From: Frigoribacterium sp. PvP032 | GTDB lineage: Bacteria; Actinomycetota; Actinomycetes; Actinomycetales; Microbacteriaceae | Assembly: GCF_017833035.1 (NCBI RefSeq) | Contig: NZ_JAFIBM010000001.1 | Location: forward strand, 1,798,001-1,862,000 | Length of the DNA: 64,000 nt | Direction: 5' to 3' | Shown here: positions 28,567-38,449 of the stretch, piece after piece | Position numbering within the stretch: the stretch's first letter is position 1 | Layout: each line of letters begins with the position of its first letter | Notes under the pieces: generated by a model | Database searches by the model: none | Seen by the model: the letters and a program-made list of their open reading frames with translations, nothing else | What the model was told of the DNA's origin: nothing | Program-made: the position numbers and the translations under genes

Positions 28567-29631
28567 ATGACCGAGACCAGCAGCACCCTGACCGTCGAGG
28601 AGGCGGCCACCCGCTTCGCCCCCGGCACCGGCTACCTCGCCCCGTGCACCATGGGCCTGCCCCTGGCCGAGACGCTCGCGGCCCAGCGCGACGACCTCGA
28701 CCGCTGGACCACCGGCTCGCGTTCGCCCGTCGCCTACGGCGACGTCGTCGAGCGCGCGAGGTCGTCGTACGCGCGACTGGTGGGCGTGCCCGTCACGAGC
28801 GTCGCGATCGGCTCACAGACCTCGGCCATGGTCGCCGTCGTGGCCGCCGCCGCTCCGGACGGTGCCGAGGTCGTGTGCGTCGACGGGGACTTCAGCTCGG
28901 TCGTCTACCCGTTCCTGCAGCAGGCGCACCGGGGCGTGACGGTCCGGAGCGTCCCCGTCGACGAGCTCGCCGAGGCCGTCGGGCCCGGAACGTGGTGCGT
29001 CGCGTGGTCGGCGGTGCAGTCCGCGACCGGCGTCGTGGCCGACGACGCGCGGATCCGCGCCGCGGCCGCCGCCCACGGCGTCCTCACCGTCTGCGACGTG
29101 ACGCAGGCCGCGGGCGTCCTCCCGGTCGACGCCTCCTCCTGGGACGTCTCGGTCGGGCACGCGTACAAGTGGCTGTGCTGCCCCCGCGGCGCGGCCTTCA
29201 TGACGCTGTCCGCGCGTGCCCTCGCCGAGCTGCGGCCCGTCCAGGCAGGCTGGTACGCGGGCGACTCCGTCTGGTCGTCCTGCTACGGGCCCGCGATGCA
29301 GCTCGCCCACGACGCCCGCGCCTTCGACGTCTCGCCCGCCTGGCCCGCCTGGCCGGGTGCCGCCGCCGCCCTCGAGACCTTCGCCCGGCTCGACCCGGCC
29401 GAGACCTGGGCGCACGCCAGCGGGCTGGGCGACGAGCTCTGCCGCAGGCTCGACCTGCCCGAGCAGCACCAGGCGATCGTCACCTGGGCCGACGTCGACG
29501 GCCGTGCCGCGACGGCGATGGGGGAGGCGGGCCTCACGGTCTCCGCACGGGCCGGTCGCGTGCGCGTGGCCTTCCACCTCTGGAACACGAGCGAGGACGT
29601 GGAGGCGGTCGTCGCCTCCCTGGCGCGGTGA
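28567..29631 (+). CDS. Class V aminotransferase / kynureninase-like PLP enzyme
   Basis: Fold-type I PLP enzyme of 354 residues in the class V group (NifS/kynureninase/isopenicillin epimerase-like). The probable Schiff-base lysine is K201 in VGHAYKWLCCPRG. D177 in TVCDVTQAAG sits where the pyridine-nitrogen Asp is expected, and GSQTSAMVAVVA is the phosphate-side loop. The substrate is unknown. Cysteine desulfurase is unlikely because the active-site Cys loop is not evident. It is probably activated by the divergent LysR regulator and appears leaderless. Confidence 0.82.
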   Translation: MTETSSTLTVEEAATRFAPGTGYLAPCTMGLPLAETLAAQRDDLDRWTTGSRSPVAYGDVVERARSSYARLVGVPVTSVAIGSQTSAMVAVVAAAAPDGAEVVCVDGDFSSVVYPFLQQAHRGVTVRSVPVDELAEAVGPGTWCVAWSAVQSATGVVADDARIRAAAAAHGVLTVCDVTQAAGVLPVDASSWDVSVGHAYKWLCCPRGAAFMTLSARALAELRPVQAGWYAGDSVWSSCYGPAMQLAHDARAFDVSPAWPAWPGAAAALETFARLDPAETWAHASGLGDELCRRLDLPEQHQAIVTWADVDGRAATAMGEAGLTVSARAGRVRVAFHLWNTSEDVEAVVASLAR

Positions 29632-29681
29632 CCGGGGCGTCATGGGTGCCGGGGCGGGGCGGGCGAGGTCGCCCGCGCGGC

Positions 29682-29687
29682 TAGAGT
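29682..29687 (+). promoter_or_regulatory. Probable -10 box of glyS
   Basis: TAGAGT about 58 nt before the glyS start; a TGGAG ribosome site lies closer to the start. No clear -35. Confidence 0.4.
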
Positions 29688-29745
29688 TGCCGGGTACCTC
29701 GACCGCCGGGCCCCGCGCCCGGACCGATCCTCTGGAGCACACCCC

Positions 29746-31131
29746 GTGGCAGCACCCAACCGTCTCGATTCCGTCATCGCCCTGGCCAAGCGCCGCGGGT
29801 TCGTCTTCCAGTCGGGCGAGATCTACGGGGGCTCGCGGTCGGCCTGGGACTACGGCCCGCTCGGCGTCGCGCTCAAGGAGAACATCAAGCGCCAGTGGTG
29901 GCAGACCATGGTGCAGGGCCGCGACGACGTCGTCGGGCTCGACTCCGCGGTCATCCTGCCCCGCCAGGTGTGGGAGGCGTCCGGGCACGTCGAGGTCTTC
30001 AGCGATCCCCTCGTCGAGTCGCTGCACACCCACAAGCGCTACCGCGCCGACCACCTCCTCGAGGCCTACGAGGCCAAGCACGGCCACCCGCCCGAGAACG
30101 GCCTCGCCGACGTGCGCGACCCCGAGACCGGCCAGCCCGGCTCGTGGACCGAGCCGCAGAACTTCTCCGGCCTGCTCAAGACGTTCCTCGGGCCGGTGGA
30201 CAACGATCAGGGCATGGCGTACCTGCGACCCGAGACGGCCCAGGGCATCTTCACGAACTTCGACAACGTCCTGCAGTCGTCGCGCATCAAGCCGCCGTTC
30301 GGCATCGGCCAGATCGGCAAGAGCTTCCGCAACGAGATCACGCCCGGCAACTTCATCTTCCGCACGCGCGAGTTCGAGCAGATGGAGATGGAGTTCTTCG
30401 TCGAGCCCGGCAGCGACGAGGAGTGGCACCAGTACTGGATCGACGCCCGGTTCCAGTGGTACGTCGACCTCGGCATCGACCCCGAGAACCTGCGTCTCTA
30501 CGAGCACGCGGCCGAGAAGCTCTCGCACTACTCGAAGCGCACCGTCGACATCGAGTACCGGTTCCGCTTCGCGGGCGGCGAGTTCGGCGAGCTCGAGGGC
30601 GTCGCGAACCGCACCGACTACGACCTCAAGACGCACGCCGCCGCCTCCGGCAAAGACCTGTCGTACTTCGACCAGGCGAAGAACGAGCGCTGGACGCCGT
30701 ACGTGATCGAGCCCGCGGCCGGGCTCACCCGGTCGCTGATGGCTTTCCTCGTCGACGCGTACACCGAGGACGAGGCGCCCAACGCGAAGGGCGGCGTCGA
30801 CAAGCGCACCGTGCTCAAGCTCGACCGTCGCCTGGCGCCGATCAAGGTCGCCGTGCTGCCCCTCAGCCGCAACGAGCAGCTGTCGCCGATGGCCCGCGGC
30901 CTCGCCGCCGACCTGCGCAAGTACTGGAACATCGACTTCGACGACGCCGGCGCCATCGGCCGCCGGTACCGCCGCCAGGACGAGATCGGCACGCCGTTCT
31001 GCGTCACGGTCGACTTCGACTCGCTCGAGGACGACGCGGTGACGGTCCGCGAGCGCGACACGATGGAGCAGCAGCGGATGCCCCTGACTGCGCTGCGCGG
31101 GTACCTCGCGGAGCAGCTGCTCGGCGCGTAG
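29746..31131 (+). CDS. glyS: Glycine--tRNA ligase (alpha2 type)
   Basis: Class II aminoacyl-tRNA synthetase of 461 residues, the single-chain dimeric form. N-terminal [17 protein letters not shown] is the family signature. Class II motif 2 is [19 protein letters not shown], motif 3 is [14 protein letters not shown], and the anticodon-binding domain occupies the last 100 residues ([10 protein letters not shown] onward). The start is GTG with GGAG about 12 nt upstream. Transcribed alone; a dispersed repeat and a GC-rich gap follow. Confidence 0.96.
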   Translation: MAAPNRLDSVIALAKRRGFVFQSGEIYGGSRSAWDYGPLGVALKENIKRQWWQTMVQGRDDVVGLDSAVILPRQVWEASGHVEVFSDPLVESLHTHKRYRADHLLEAYEAKHGHPPENGLADVRDPETGQPGSWTEPQNFSGLLKTFLGPVDNDQGMAYLRPETAQGIFTNFDNVLQSSRIKPPFGIGQIGKSFRNEITPGNFIFRTREFEQMEMEFFVEPGSDEEWHQYWIDARFQWYVDLGIDPENLRLYEHAAEKLSHYSKRTVDIEYRFRFAGGEFGELEGVANRTDYDLKTHAAASGKDLSYFDQAKNERWTPYVIEPAAGLTRSLMAFLVDAYTEDEAPNAKGGVDKRTVLKLDRRLAPIKVAVLPLSRNEQLSPMARGLAADLRKYWNIDFDDAGAIGRRYRRQDEIGTPFCVTVDFDSLEDDAVTVRERDTMEQQRMPLTALRGYLAEQLLGA

Positions 31132-31271
31132 CGCCCGTCGAGCCGCCCGGGCCGCCCGGGTCGCCCGTCCGGGTCCGGTGCTGGTGCATCGGGCCCGCCC
31201 GCCCGCCGGCCCGGCCCAGCCCCGCCCCGCCCCGCCGCGCGCGTGCCTCCGCCTGCCCGCCGGACCCGAGG

Positions 31272-31363
31272 TCGGTCGGCAACTCCTGATCCGGGTCGGG
31301 TGCCCACGCGGCGGCGGGTCTGAGCCGCAGCGACGACTCCGCGGTGCAGGAGTTGCCGACGCC
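31272..31363. repeat. Dispersed inverted-repeat element, copy 4
   Basis: Core arms GTCGGCAACTCCTGA (from 31275) and GCAGGAGTTGCCGAC (to 31360) around a GC-rich centre; the outer bases are less conserved than in other copies. It sits in the 381-bp gap between glyS and the next gene. The rest of the gap is C/G-rich low-complexity DNA without a recognisable gene. Confidence 0.75.
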
Positions 31364-31512
31364 CCGGGGCACTAGGACGAGCGGCGGGCGGGCGGAGGGG
31401 CTGCACCGGGCGGCAGCCGTCGGGCCTCCACGGTGTCGCGTCCTGAGCACGGTGTCCCCAGGCGGAGCGACGGACGCTGCGGCTCGTGCTCCCGCACGGG
31501 CAGGGTCGGGGG

Positions 31513-32478
31513 ATGACGACGATCCGAGAGCTGGTGGCCGCGGCCGGCGGCCTGCTGCACAAGCGCGACCTCGTCGGCCACGGCGCCACCGACAGACACC
31601 TCACGGCTGCGGTGCGGGCTCTGGACGTCCGGCGTCCGAGGCGCGGGTGGTACTCGACCTGGCCGTCCACCGACCCGAGGTTCGTCGCGGTCGCGGTCGG
31701 AGGGAGGCTGACCGGGGCAGCCGCGCTCGCTCTCCTGGGCGCGTGGGCCTGGGATCGCCGTCCACCCGACGTCGTCGTCTCCGTGCCGCGCAGCGCATCG
31801 CGTCTGAGGCGCCGCGTCGGCGTGCGCGTCGTGTGGGACGGAGGGGACGTGGTCGATCGGGGCGGCAGCGCGACCGTGGACGCCCGCGACGCACTGGCTC
31901 GCGCCGTGGTCGAGGCGCCCGGCTTCGAGGACGCGGTGATCCTGGCCGACTGGGCCCGTTACGTCGAGCTGATCACCGAGGGGGACGACCGGGCCGTCCT
32001 CGGGCGGCACCGTGCGGACGCGTCCGGGCTGGCCGACTGGAGCGACGTCGGCGCTCAGAGCATCCTCGAGAGCGCGGCGGGCACCCGGCTGCGCCTGGCC
32101 GGCCGTCTCGTCGAACGGCAGGTGATCGTCGGCCCGCGGGGCGAGGCCGTCGACCACGTCGTCGACGGCACGGCGTCCCTCGAGACGGACGGCCGAGAGC
32201 ACCACGCTGACCGGTTCGAGAACGACCGGCGGAAGGACCTCCTGACGATCGCGGCGGGATTCGTGCCGTGCCGGGCCAGCTACCGACAGGTACGCGAGAG
32301 CTGGTCGACGGTGCAGGACGCGGTCGACCAGCTCGTGAGGCTCGCCGGCGGACCGCCGCCCCGCGCCCGTCCCGAGGCTCGCCTCCCGCGACTGCTGGGC
32401 CCGCGGGGCAGACGCCGCTGGAGGCTGGGGCCCCAGCCGGGAATGCCGCGCCCCCACGCGGACTTGGCCCTGTCGTGA
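31513..32478 (+). CDS. AbiEi-like/DUF559-type protein of unknown role
   Basis: Protein of 321 residues. The N-terminal 60 residues look like an AbiEi-type winged helix (GLLHKRDLVGHGATDRHLTAAV, then RRGWYS). The C-terminal part has the shape of a DUF559/Vsr-like PD-(D/E)xK nuclease domain, DHVVDGTASLETDGREHH followed by DRRKDLL, then an Arg-rich tail. Such fusions are common in actinobacteria, often without a toxin partner, and none is visible here: the next gene is a DsbA-family protein that overlaps by GTGA. Nuclease activity is not established. I prefer the ATG at the given start to an upstream in-frame start. Confidence 0.65.
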   Translation: MTTIRELVAAAGGLLHKRDLVGHGATDRHLTAAVRALDVRRPRRGWYSTWPSTDPRFVAVAVGGRLTGAAALALLGAWAWDRRPPDVVVSVPRSASRLRRRVGVRVVWDGGDVVDRGGSATVDARDALARAVVEAPGFEDAVILADWARYVELITEGDDRAVLGRHRADASGLADWSDVGAQSILESAAGTRLRLAGRLVERQVIVGPRGEAVDHVVDGTASLETDGREHHADRFENDRRKDLLTIAAGFVPCRASYRQVRESWSTVQDAVDQLVRLAGGPPPRARPEARLPRLLGPRGRRRWRLGPQPGMPRPHADLALS

Positions 32479-33179
32479 CCGACACGACCACCACCGCCTC
32501 CTCGCCCGTCTCCGCCACGCCGATCAAGGTCGACGTGTGGAGCGACATCGCCTGCCCTTGGTGCTACATCGGCAAGCGCAAGTTCGAGGACGCTGCGGCG
32601 CGCTTCGACGGCGAGGTCGAGGTCGAGTACCACTCGTTCGAGCTGTCGCCCGACACCCCGGTCGACTTCGAGGGCGACGAGGTCGACTTCCTCGCGAAGC
32701 ACAAGGGGATGCCGGCCGACCAGGTGCGCGGCATGCTCGACCACGTCACGGGCATCGCGGCCGAGGTCGGACTGGACTACGACTTCGGCTCGCTGCACCA
32801 CACGAACACCGTGAAGGCGCACCAGCTGCTGCACTTCGCGAAGGCGCGGGGCCTCCAGCTGGAGATGACCGAGCGTGTGCTCGCCGCCTACTTCGTCGAG
32901 GGCCGGCACGTCGGTCGCACGGCCGACCTCGCGGATCTCGCGGCAGAGCTGGGGCTCGACCGGGACGAGGTCGTTGCCTCGCTCGAGTCCGACGAGCACC
33001 TCGCCGACGTGCGTGCCGACCAGCAGCAGGCGCAGTCGTTCGGGATCACGGGCGTGCCCTTCTTCGTCCTCGAGGGCAAGTACGGCATCTCCGGCGCGCA
33101 GGCGCCCGAGGCGTTCCTCGGCGCCCTGCAGCAGGTGCAGTCCGAGCTGGCCGCGGCCGAGACGGACGCCCTCCGATGA
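32475..33179 (+). CDS. DsbA-family oxidoreductase (FrnE-like)
   Basis: Thioredoxin-fold protein of 234 residues in the DsbA/FrnE subfamily. The active-site CPWC is at C27-C30 inside SDIACPWCYIGKRKF, the FrnE hallmark. A helical insertion (residues 65-165) and a C-terminal FGITGVPFFVLEGKYGISGAQ with the cis-proline complete the fold. No signal peptide is visible, so it is probably cytosolic, as in FrnE. The GTG start overlaps the stop of the AbiEi-like gene, and its stop overlaps a 55-codon frame. Confidence 0.9.
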   Translation: MTDTTTTASSPVSATPIKVDVWSDIACPWCYIGKRKFEDAAARFDGEVEVEYHSFELSPDTPVDFEGDEVDFLAKHKGMPADQVRGMLDHVTGIAAEVGLDYDFGSLHHTNTVKAHQLLHFAKARGLQLEMTERVLAAYFVEGRHVGRTADLADLAAELGLDRDEVVASLESDEHLADVRADQQQAQSFGITGVPFFVLEGKYGISGAQAPEAFLGALQQVQSELAAAETDALR

Positions 33180-33343
33180 GCCCGTTCGCCATGCTCGGCG
33201 ACGCGGACGCACTCGCGTGCGAGGGCGACTCGTGCCTGCTGCCGGCAGTGGTCGCCACCGTCGGCGCCCTGACCCCGAGCGGGCCGCCGACCGCCGATCC
33301 GATCGACGCAGACCCTGCCCAGGAGGCGGCGGTCAGTCGCTGA
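33176..33343 (+). CDS. Small protein with a Cys pair (55 aa)
   Basis: A 55-residue open frame whose ATG overlaps the stop of the DsbA-like gene (ATGA), so translation is likely coupled. Residues ACEGDSC put Cys at 15 and 20; the rest is Ala/Pro/Asp-rich with no membrane helix. Its end overlaps the convergent YbaK gene by 11 bp. I do not recognise a family. Support is the start overlap and strong GC3 bias only. Confidence 0.4.
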   Translation: MSPFAMLGDADALACEGDSCLLPAVVATVGALTPSGPPTADPIDADPAQEAAVSR

Positions 33344-33866
33344 TGTCCGCCACAGTCGCCGAGTACGCCTCGATCAGGTCGTCAGCCTCGACGAACGCGC
33401 TCAGACCGTGCCCGCCGGCTCCCATGGCCACTCGTCGACCGACGATGCGCTCGTCGGCGACCACGGGCCACGGCGTGGAGCTGCCGATCGGCGTGATGGT
33501 GCCGCGCTCGAAGCCCGTGGCGTCGAGGGCGACCTCGGCGGCCGGCATCGACAGCTTGTTCACGCCGACCACGGTCCGCAGCTTGCGCCATGAGATCTGC
33601 CGGTCTCCGGGGACGAGCGCGAACAGGAACGACCCGTCGTGCCGCTTGACCACGAGGCTCTTGACGACGGACGAGGGGTCGACCCCCAGCAGCGAGGCCG
33701 CCTCCTCGAGGCTGTCGGCCGCCGGTCGGGCGACGATCTCGACGTCGAGGCCACGTGCCGCCGCGTCGGCGAGGAGCCGCCGCGTGCCTGGCCCCTGCAC
33801 CTCTCCCGGTGCCACGGCACCCTCCACAGGCGACTCGTCGGAGGATGTCGATGCAGGGCCGCTCAT
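33333..33866 (-). CDS. YbaK/EbsC family aminoacyl-tRNA deacylase
   Basis: Protein of 177 residues of the YbaK/ProX family, which hydrolyses mischarged tRNA such as Cys- or Ala-tRNA(Pro). After a disordered N-terminal 25 residues come SLEEAASLLGVDPSSVVKSLVVK with the conserved lysine, ALVPGDRQISWRKL, and GTITPIGSSTPWPVVADE and GAGGHGLSAFVE near the end. Substrate choice is not determinable. Its ATG is only 15 bp from the divergent dusB ATG. On its own strand TACGAT lies 6 nt before the start, so the message is probably leaderless. Confidence 0.85.
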   Translation of the reverse strand: MSGPASTSSDESPVEGAVAPGEVQGPGTRRLLADAAARGLDVEIVARPAADSLEEAASLLGVDPSSVVKSLVVKRHDGSFLFALVPGDRQISWRKLRTVVGVNKLSMPAAEVALDATGFERGTITPIGSSTPWPVVADERIVGRRVAMGAGGHGLSAFVEADDLIEAYSATVADISD

Positions 33867-33868
33867 GG

Positions 33869-33878
33869 GAGAATCGTA
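33869..33878. promoter_or_regulatory. Overlapping opposed -10 boxes of ybaK-like and dusB genes
   Basis: Plus strand GAGAAT (33869-33874) is 7 nt before the dusB ATG; minus strand TACGAT (33878-33873) is 6 nt before the YbaK-family ATG. The two hexamers overlap by 2 bp, and each -35 must lie inside the other gene. Confidence 0.5.
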
Positions 33879-33881
33879 CCG

Positions 33882-35039
33882 ATGACCACCACCACCCTGC
33901 CCTCCCGCGGCCTCTCGATCGGACCGATCGACGTGGCCTCGCCCGTCGTCCTCGCGCCGATGGCCGGGATCACCAACACGGCCTACCGCCGCCTGTGCCG
34001 CGAGCACGGGGCGGGCCTGTACGTCAGCGAGATGATCACGAGCCGCGCCCTCGTCGAGCGCACCCCCGAGTCGATGCGGCTGATCACGCACCACGAGAGC
34101 GAGACGCCGCGCAGCATCCAGCTCTACGGCGTCGAGCCGAACACCGTCGCCGAGGCGGTGACCATGCTCGTCGCCGAGGACCGCGCGGATCACATCGACC
34201 TCAACTTCGGCTGCCCCGTGGCCAAGGTCACGCGGCGCGGCGGGGGAGCAGCACTGCCCTGGAAGATCGGGCTGTTCCGGGAGGTCGTCGAGCGGGCCGT
34301 CAAGGCCGCGGGCGACGTGCCGCTGACGGTCAAGATGCGCAAGGGCATCGACGACGAGCACCTCACCTACCTCGAGGCGGGCCGCGCGGCCGAGGGAGCC
34401 GGCGTCGCGAGCGTCGCCCTGCACGCCCGCACCGCCTCCGAGTACTACTCGGGCCAGGCCGACTGGTCGGCCATCGAGAAGCTTAAGCAGACGGTCACGA
34501 GCGTGCCGGTCCTCGGCAACGGCGACATCTGGTCCGCGGCGGACGCGCTCCGCATGGTCGACGAGACGGGCTGCGACGGCGTCGTCGTCGGGCGGGGCTG
34601 CCTCGGGCGGCCCTGGCTGTTCGGCGACCTCGCGGCCGCCTTCCGCGGCGAGGAGCAGAAGGCCGAGCCGACCCTGGGCGAGGTGGCGACGTCGTTCCGG
34701 CGGCACGCCGAGCTGCTGGTCGAGTTCTACGACGGCGACGAGCCGCACGCCTGCCGAGACATCCGCAAGCACGTCGCGTGGTACTTCAAGGGCTACCCCG
34801 TGGGCGGCGACACGCGCGCCGCACTGGCCGCCGTCGAGTCGCTGCAGCAGATGGACGACCTGCTCGCGACCCTCGACGCCGACCAGCCCTACCCGGGCGA
34901 CGCCGCGGAGGGGCCGAGAGGTCGTGCCGGCAGCCCGAAGCGGCCGTCGCTGCCCGACCGCTGGCTCGAGAGCCGCGAGCTCGACGAGGCGTTCCGCGGC
35001 GAGCTGGTCGCGGCCGAGCTGCACCACAGCGGGGGCTGA
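33882..35039 (+). CDS. dusB: tRNA-dihydrouridine synthase
   Basis: FMN enzyme of 385 residues that reduces uridines in the tRNA D-loop. The TIM barrel shows [48 protein letters not shown] with the catalytic cysteine, and [15 protein letters not shown]. The FMN phosphate site is [16 protein letters not shown]. The C-terminal helical domain recognises tRNA. The DusB assignment rests on the sequence style of these motifs, and the exact modified position is not provable. It is followed by dgt 77 bp later. Confidence 0.93.
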   Translation: MTTTTLPSRGLSIGPIDVASPVVLAPMAGITNTAYRRLCREHGAGLYVSEMITSRALVERTPESMRLITHHESETPRSIQLYGVEPNTVAEAVTMLVAEDRADHIDLNFGCPVAKVTRRGGGAALPWKIGLFREVVERAVKAAGDVPLTVKMRKGIDDEHLTYLEAGRAAEGAGVASVALHARTASEYYSGQADWSAIEKLKQTVTSVPVLGNGDIWSAADALRMVDETGCDGVVVGRGCLGRPWLFGDLAAAFRGEEQKAEPTLGEVATSFRRHAELLVEFYDGDEPHACRDIRKHVAWYFKGYPVGGDTRAALAAVESLQQMDDLLATLDADQPYPGDAAEGPRGRAGSPKRPSLPDRWLESRELDEAFRGELVAAELHHSGG

Positions 35040-35116
35040 GGCGTGCCTGCTGCCCCGTCGTCCGTCCGTCGCACCTCCCTGAACTCCTCCTTCCCCGCCA
35101 GCCCGAGAGGCCCCCG

Positions 35117-36388
35117 GTGACCACTGCCTCCCTGCACGGCGTCGGCGTCGACTACGCCCCCGCCGACTCCGAGCGCTGGCTGCCCGAGCAGCACTCGAAC
35201 CGTCGGAGCGACTTCGCCCGCGACCGCGCGCGTCTGCTGCACTCGAGCGCCCTGCGCCGCCTCGCCGCGAAGACGCAGGTGCTGAGCCCGACCGCGGGCC
35301 TCGACTTCGCCCGCAACCGCCTGACGCACTCGCTCGAGGTGGCGCAGGTCGGTCGCGAGCTCGCGACGAGCCTCGGGCTCGACCCCGATGTGGTCGACAC
35401 CGCATGCCTGGCGCACGACCTCGGCCACCCGCCGTTCGGGCACAACGGCGAGCGGGCTCTCAACGAGTGGGCCTCGGGGATCGGGGGCTTCGAGGGCAAC
35501 GCCCAGACCCTCCGGCTGCTCACGCGCATCGAGCCCAAGGTCATCGACGCGACGGGGCGCAGCTTCGGCCTGAACCTCACCCGGGCGAGCCTCGACGCGA
35601 GCTGCAAGTACCCGTGGCCGACGGCGCAGGGCGTCCCCGACCCAGGCGGGCGCATGAAGTTCGGCTTCTACGACGACGACACCGCCGCCTTCGAGTGGCT
35701 GCGGGCGGGCGCGCCTCGCCGCCGCCGGTGCATCGAGGCCCAGGTGATGGACCTCTCCGACGACATCGCCTACTCGGTGCACGACTTCGAGGACGCCGTC
35801 GTGAACGGCTACGTCGACGTGTCGAGCCTCGGATCGCCAGAGGGCCACGAGGCGCTGGTCACGGCGATGCACGCCTGGGTCGGCGGCGAGCTGAGCCGGG
35901 ACGAGCTCGAGGAGGCCTTCGACCGCCTCCGGCGCCAGCCCTTCTGGCTCCGCTCCTACGACGGCGGCCGTCTCGACCAGGCCCGCCTCAAGAACCTCAC
36001 GAGCCAGCTGATCGGCCGCTTCGCCGGCTCGGCCACGCAGTCCACGCGCGAGTCGTACGCCGAGCAGTCGCTCATCCGATTCAGCGCCAGCATGGTCATC
36101 TCGCCCGACGTCATCGGCGAGATCGCCGTGCTGAAGGGCATCACTGCCGCCTTCGTGATGACCCAGGGGCACCGGCAGCCGATCTACGAGCGCCAGCGAG
36201 AGGTGCTGACGACCTTGTCCGACGCGCTCTGGGCGGCGGGCGACTCCGAGCTCGACCCGGGGTTCCGGGCCGACTGGGCCGTCGCCGACGACGACGACGG
36301 CAGGAGGCGCGTGGTCGTCGACCAGGTCGCCTCCCTGACCGACCAGAGTGCGGTCAGCTGGCACGACCGCCTCGTCGGCGCGCGATGA
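35117..36388 (+). CDS. dgt: Deoxyguanosinetriphosphate triphosphohydrolase-like protein
   Basis: HD-domain nucleotide hydrolase of 423 residues acting on dNTPs. The metal site is formed by H71 ([13 protein letters not shown]), H100-D101 ([16 protein letters not shown]) and a later Asp in [32 protein letters not shown] is the typical N-terminal signature. It is the type 2 dGTPase form found in actinobacteria just before dnaG. The GTG start is chosen from the conserved N-terminus and GAGAGG upstream. Confidence 0.92.
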   Translation: MTTASLHGVGVDYAPADSERWLPEQHSNRRSDFARDRARLLHSSALRRLAAKTQVLSPTAGLDFARNRLTHSLEVAQVGRELATSLGLDPDVVDTACLAHDLGHPPFGHNGERALNEWASGIGGFEGNAQTLRLLTRIEPKVIDATGRSFGLNLTRASLDASCKYPWPTAQGVPDPGGRMKFGFYDDDTAAFEWLRAGAPRRRRCIEAQVMDLSDDIAYSVHDFEDAVVNGYVDVSSLGSPEGHEALVTAMHAWVGGELSRDELEEAFDRLRRQPFWLRSYDGGRLDQARLKNLTSQLIGRFAGSATQSTRESYAEQSLIRFSASMVISPDVIGEIAVLKGITAAFVMTQGHRQPIYERQREVLTTLSDALWAAGDSELDPGFRADWAVADDDDGRRRVVVDQVASLTDQSAVSWHDRLVGAR

Positions 36389-36467
36389 CCGGCCCCGTGA
36401 CCCGCCCCGCGGCTCGCCCTGGTACCCGCCCCGTGACCGGCTCCGTGCGCCGAGGAGGGACTGTCCG

Positions 36468-38378
36468 GTGCCCGGCCTGATCAAGCGCGACGACATCGAC
36501 GAGGTGCGCTCGCGCACGAACATCGCCGACGTCGTGGGCGACCACGTGACCCTCAAGGGCGCCGGGGTCGGCTCGCTCAAGGGCCTCTGCCCGTTCCACG
36601 ACGAGCGCAGCCCGAGCTTCCACGTCCGGCCCCAGGTCGGCCGGTACCACTGCTTCGGCTGCGGCGAGGACGGCGACGTCTACAGCTTCGTCATGAAGAC
36701 CGACCACACGACCTTCCAGGAGGCGGTGGAGAGGCTGGCGAGCCGGATCGGCTTCACCCTGCGCTATGAGGACGGCGGCCAGGCGAGCGACCACGGCGGC
36801 CGTGCGCGCCTGATCGCCGCGAACGAGGCGGCGCGGGAGTTCTTCGTCCAGCACCTGACGGCGGCGGACGCCGAGCCGGCCAGGCGGTTCCTCGGCGAGC
36901 GCGGCTTCGACCCCGCCGCCGCAGAGCGCTTCGGCGTCGGCTTCGCGCCGAAGTCGTTCGACGCCCTCCGCTCGCACCTCAAGGGCGCGGGCTTCGCGGA
37001 CGAGGAGCTGGTCACGGCCGGCCTCCTGAGCCAGGGCGACCGCAGCCCGTACGACCGGTTCCGAGGTCGACTCGTGTGGCCCATCCGCGACGTCACCGGG
37101 TCGACCATCGGCTTCGGGGCGCGGCGCCTCCTCGACGACGACAAGGGGCCCAAGTACCTCAACACCCCCGAGACGCCGATCTACCACAAGTCGCAGGTCC
37201 TCTACGGACTGGATCTCGCCCGTCGCGACATCGCGAAGGGCAAGCAAGTCGTCATCGTCGAGGGCTACACCGACGTCATGGCCTGCCACCTGGCGGGCGT
37301 GACGACCGCCGTGGCCACCTGTGGCACCTCCTTCGGCGTCGACCACATCAAGCTGCTGCGACCGATGCTCGGCGAGAGCGCGGGGCACGACCTCTCGGCG
37401 CTCGGCCAGGTCGTCTTCACGTTCGACCCCGACGAGGCCGGCCAGAAGGCCGCGTCCCGCGCCTTCGCCGAGGAGCAGCGCTTCCAGACGCAGACCTTCG
37501 TCGCGCTCCCGCCCGAGGGCCTCGACCCGTGCGACCTGCGGCTCGCGAGGGGCGAGGACGCCGTGCGGCGCATGATCGACACCCGCCGGCCGATGTTCGA
37601 GTTCATGATCCAGCGGAGCGTCCTGGCGTTCGACCTGGAGACCGTGGAGGGACGGGCGAGCGCCGTCAGGGCGGCCGCTCCCGCCGTCGCGTCGATCCGC
37701 GACAACTCGATCCGGCTCGGCTACGCGCGATTCCTCGCGAAGGCCGTCGGAGAGGACACGGAGAGCGTCGTCGAGGTCGTCACCTCCGTGATGCGCCAGG
37801 CGCAGGCGGCGGCGTCGGCGCCTCGCGCCCTGCCGGCCAACGCGTCAGAGGGGCGTCAGTCCATCACGAGCCTGCCGCCCCTGCCCGACGAGCCGGCCGG
37901 CCCGAGCCTCATGACGCTGCCGGGCGACCTGACCACGCGCACGGAGCGCGACGCCGTGATGGCGATGCTGCAGCACCCCGACGCGGTGGGCTTCGAGCTG
38001 ATGAGGCGGGCAGTCCAGGCCCGTCTCGAGACGTCGTCGCTCGCGGTCGTGCGCGACGCCATCGGCGCGAGCCTCGACAAGTTCGGCGACGCCTCCTGGC
38101 TGGACGTCGTGCTCGACCAGACTCCCTCGCCGTTCGACGCCCTGGCGAAGGAGCTGGCGGTGGCCCCCATCCCCGAGCGCCAGGACAGGGAGATCACGAC
38201 CTACTGCCGTGGCATCGTCGTGTCGATCGTCGAACGCGACCTGATCCGCGAGAAGTCCGAGCTGATGGGCCGGTCGTTCCGCACCGACGTCAAGACCGAC
38301 CCGGAGAAGTGGCGCGAGATCCAGGTGCAGCTCGCCGCCGTCGAGGTCGAGCGGAGGGCGCTCACCGCCGAGCAGTGA
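36468..38378 (+). CDS. dnaG: DNA primase
   Basis: Makes RNA primers at the replication fork; 636 residues. The CHC2 zinc finger has C41, H44, C62 and C65 ([22 protein letters not shown]). TOPRIM motifs are [11 protein letters not shown] and [13 protein letters not shown]. The C-terminal helicase-binding domain extends to the end. The start GTG has GAGGAGG about 10 nt upstream and gives the usual N-terminus [13 protein letters not shown]. dgt-dnaG is a conserved actinobacterial pair, which supports a role in nucleotide balance near replication. Confidence 0.96.
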   Translation: MPGLIKRDDIDEVRSRTNIADVVGDHVTLKGAGVGSLKGLCPFHDERSPSFHVRPQVGRYHCFGCGEDGDVYSFVMKTDHTTFQEAVERLASRIGFTLRYEDGGQASDHGGRARLIAANEAAREFFVQHLTAADAEPARRFLGERGFDPAAAERFGVGFAPKSFDALRSHLKGAGFADEELVTAGLLSQGDRSPYDRFRGRLVWPIRDVTGSTIGFGARRLLDDDKGPKYLNTPETPIYHKSQVLYGLDLARRDIAKGKQVVIVEGYTDVMACHLAGVTTAVATCGTSFGVDHIKLLRPMLGESAGHDLSALGQVVFTFDPDEAGQKAASRAFAEEQRFQTQTFVALPPEGLDPCDLRLARGEDAVRRMIDTRRPMFEFMIQRSVLAFDLETVEGRASAVRAAAPAVASIRDNSIRLGYARFLAKAVGEDTESVVEVVTSVMRQAQAAASAPRALPANASEGRQSITSLPPLPDEPAGPSLMTLPGDLTTRTERDAVMAMLQHPDAVGFELMRRAVQARLETSSLAVVRDAIGASLDKFGDASWLDVVLDQTPSPFDALAKELAVAPIPERQDREITTYCRGIVVSIVERDLIREKSELMGRSFRTDVKTDPEKWREIQVQLAAVEVERRALTAEQ

Positions 38379-38429
38379 GGGGGTGCGGCGGCCGCGTGGA
38401 CGATGCCGAGCCGCGGTCGGACCAGGTGG

Positions 38430-38449
38430 CAAACTTCGTTGCGAGTTTG
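38430..38449. promoter_or_regulatory. Inverted repeat upstream of the peptide ABC operon (operator candidate)
   Basis: CAAACT, 8 nt, AGTTTG in an AT-richer patch of the 196-bp gap after dnaG. A possible -35 TTGCAG (38468-38473) and a TACGAA-type -10 (from about 38493) follow with a long 19-bp spacer. This is the only AT-rich segment nearby and probably holds the operon promoter. Confidence 0.4.

Noticed and set aside
31513-33179. AbiEi-like protein plus neighbour as a toxin-antitoxin pair
   Set aside because: The neighbour is a FrnE-type DsbA protein with a CPWC site, not an AbiEii nucleotidyltransferase; no toxin frame is nearby.
36389-36467. Direct repeats of CCCCGTGACC-like sequence between dgt and dnaG
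   Set aside because: Short, imperfect and explained by base composition in a 79-bp gap.
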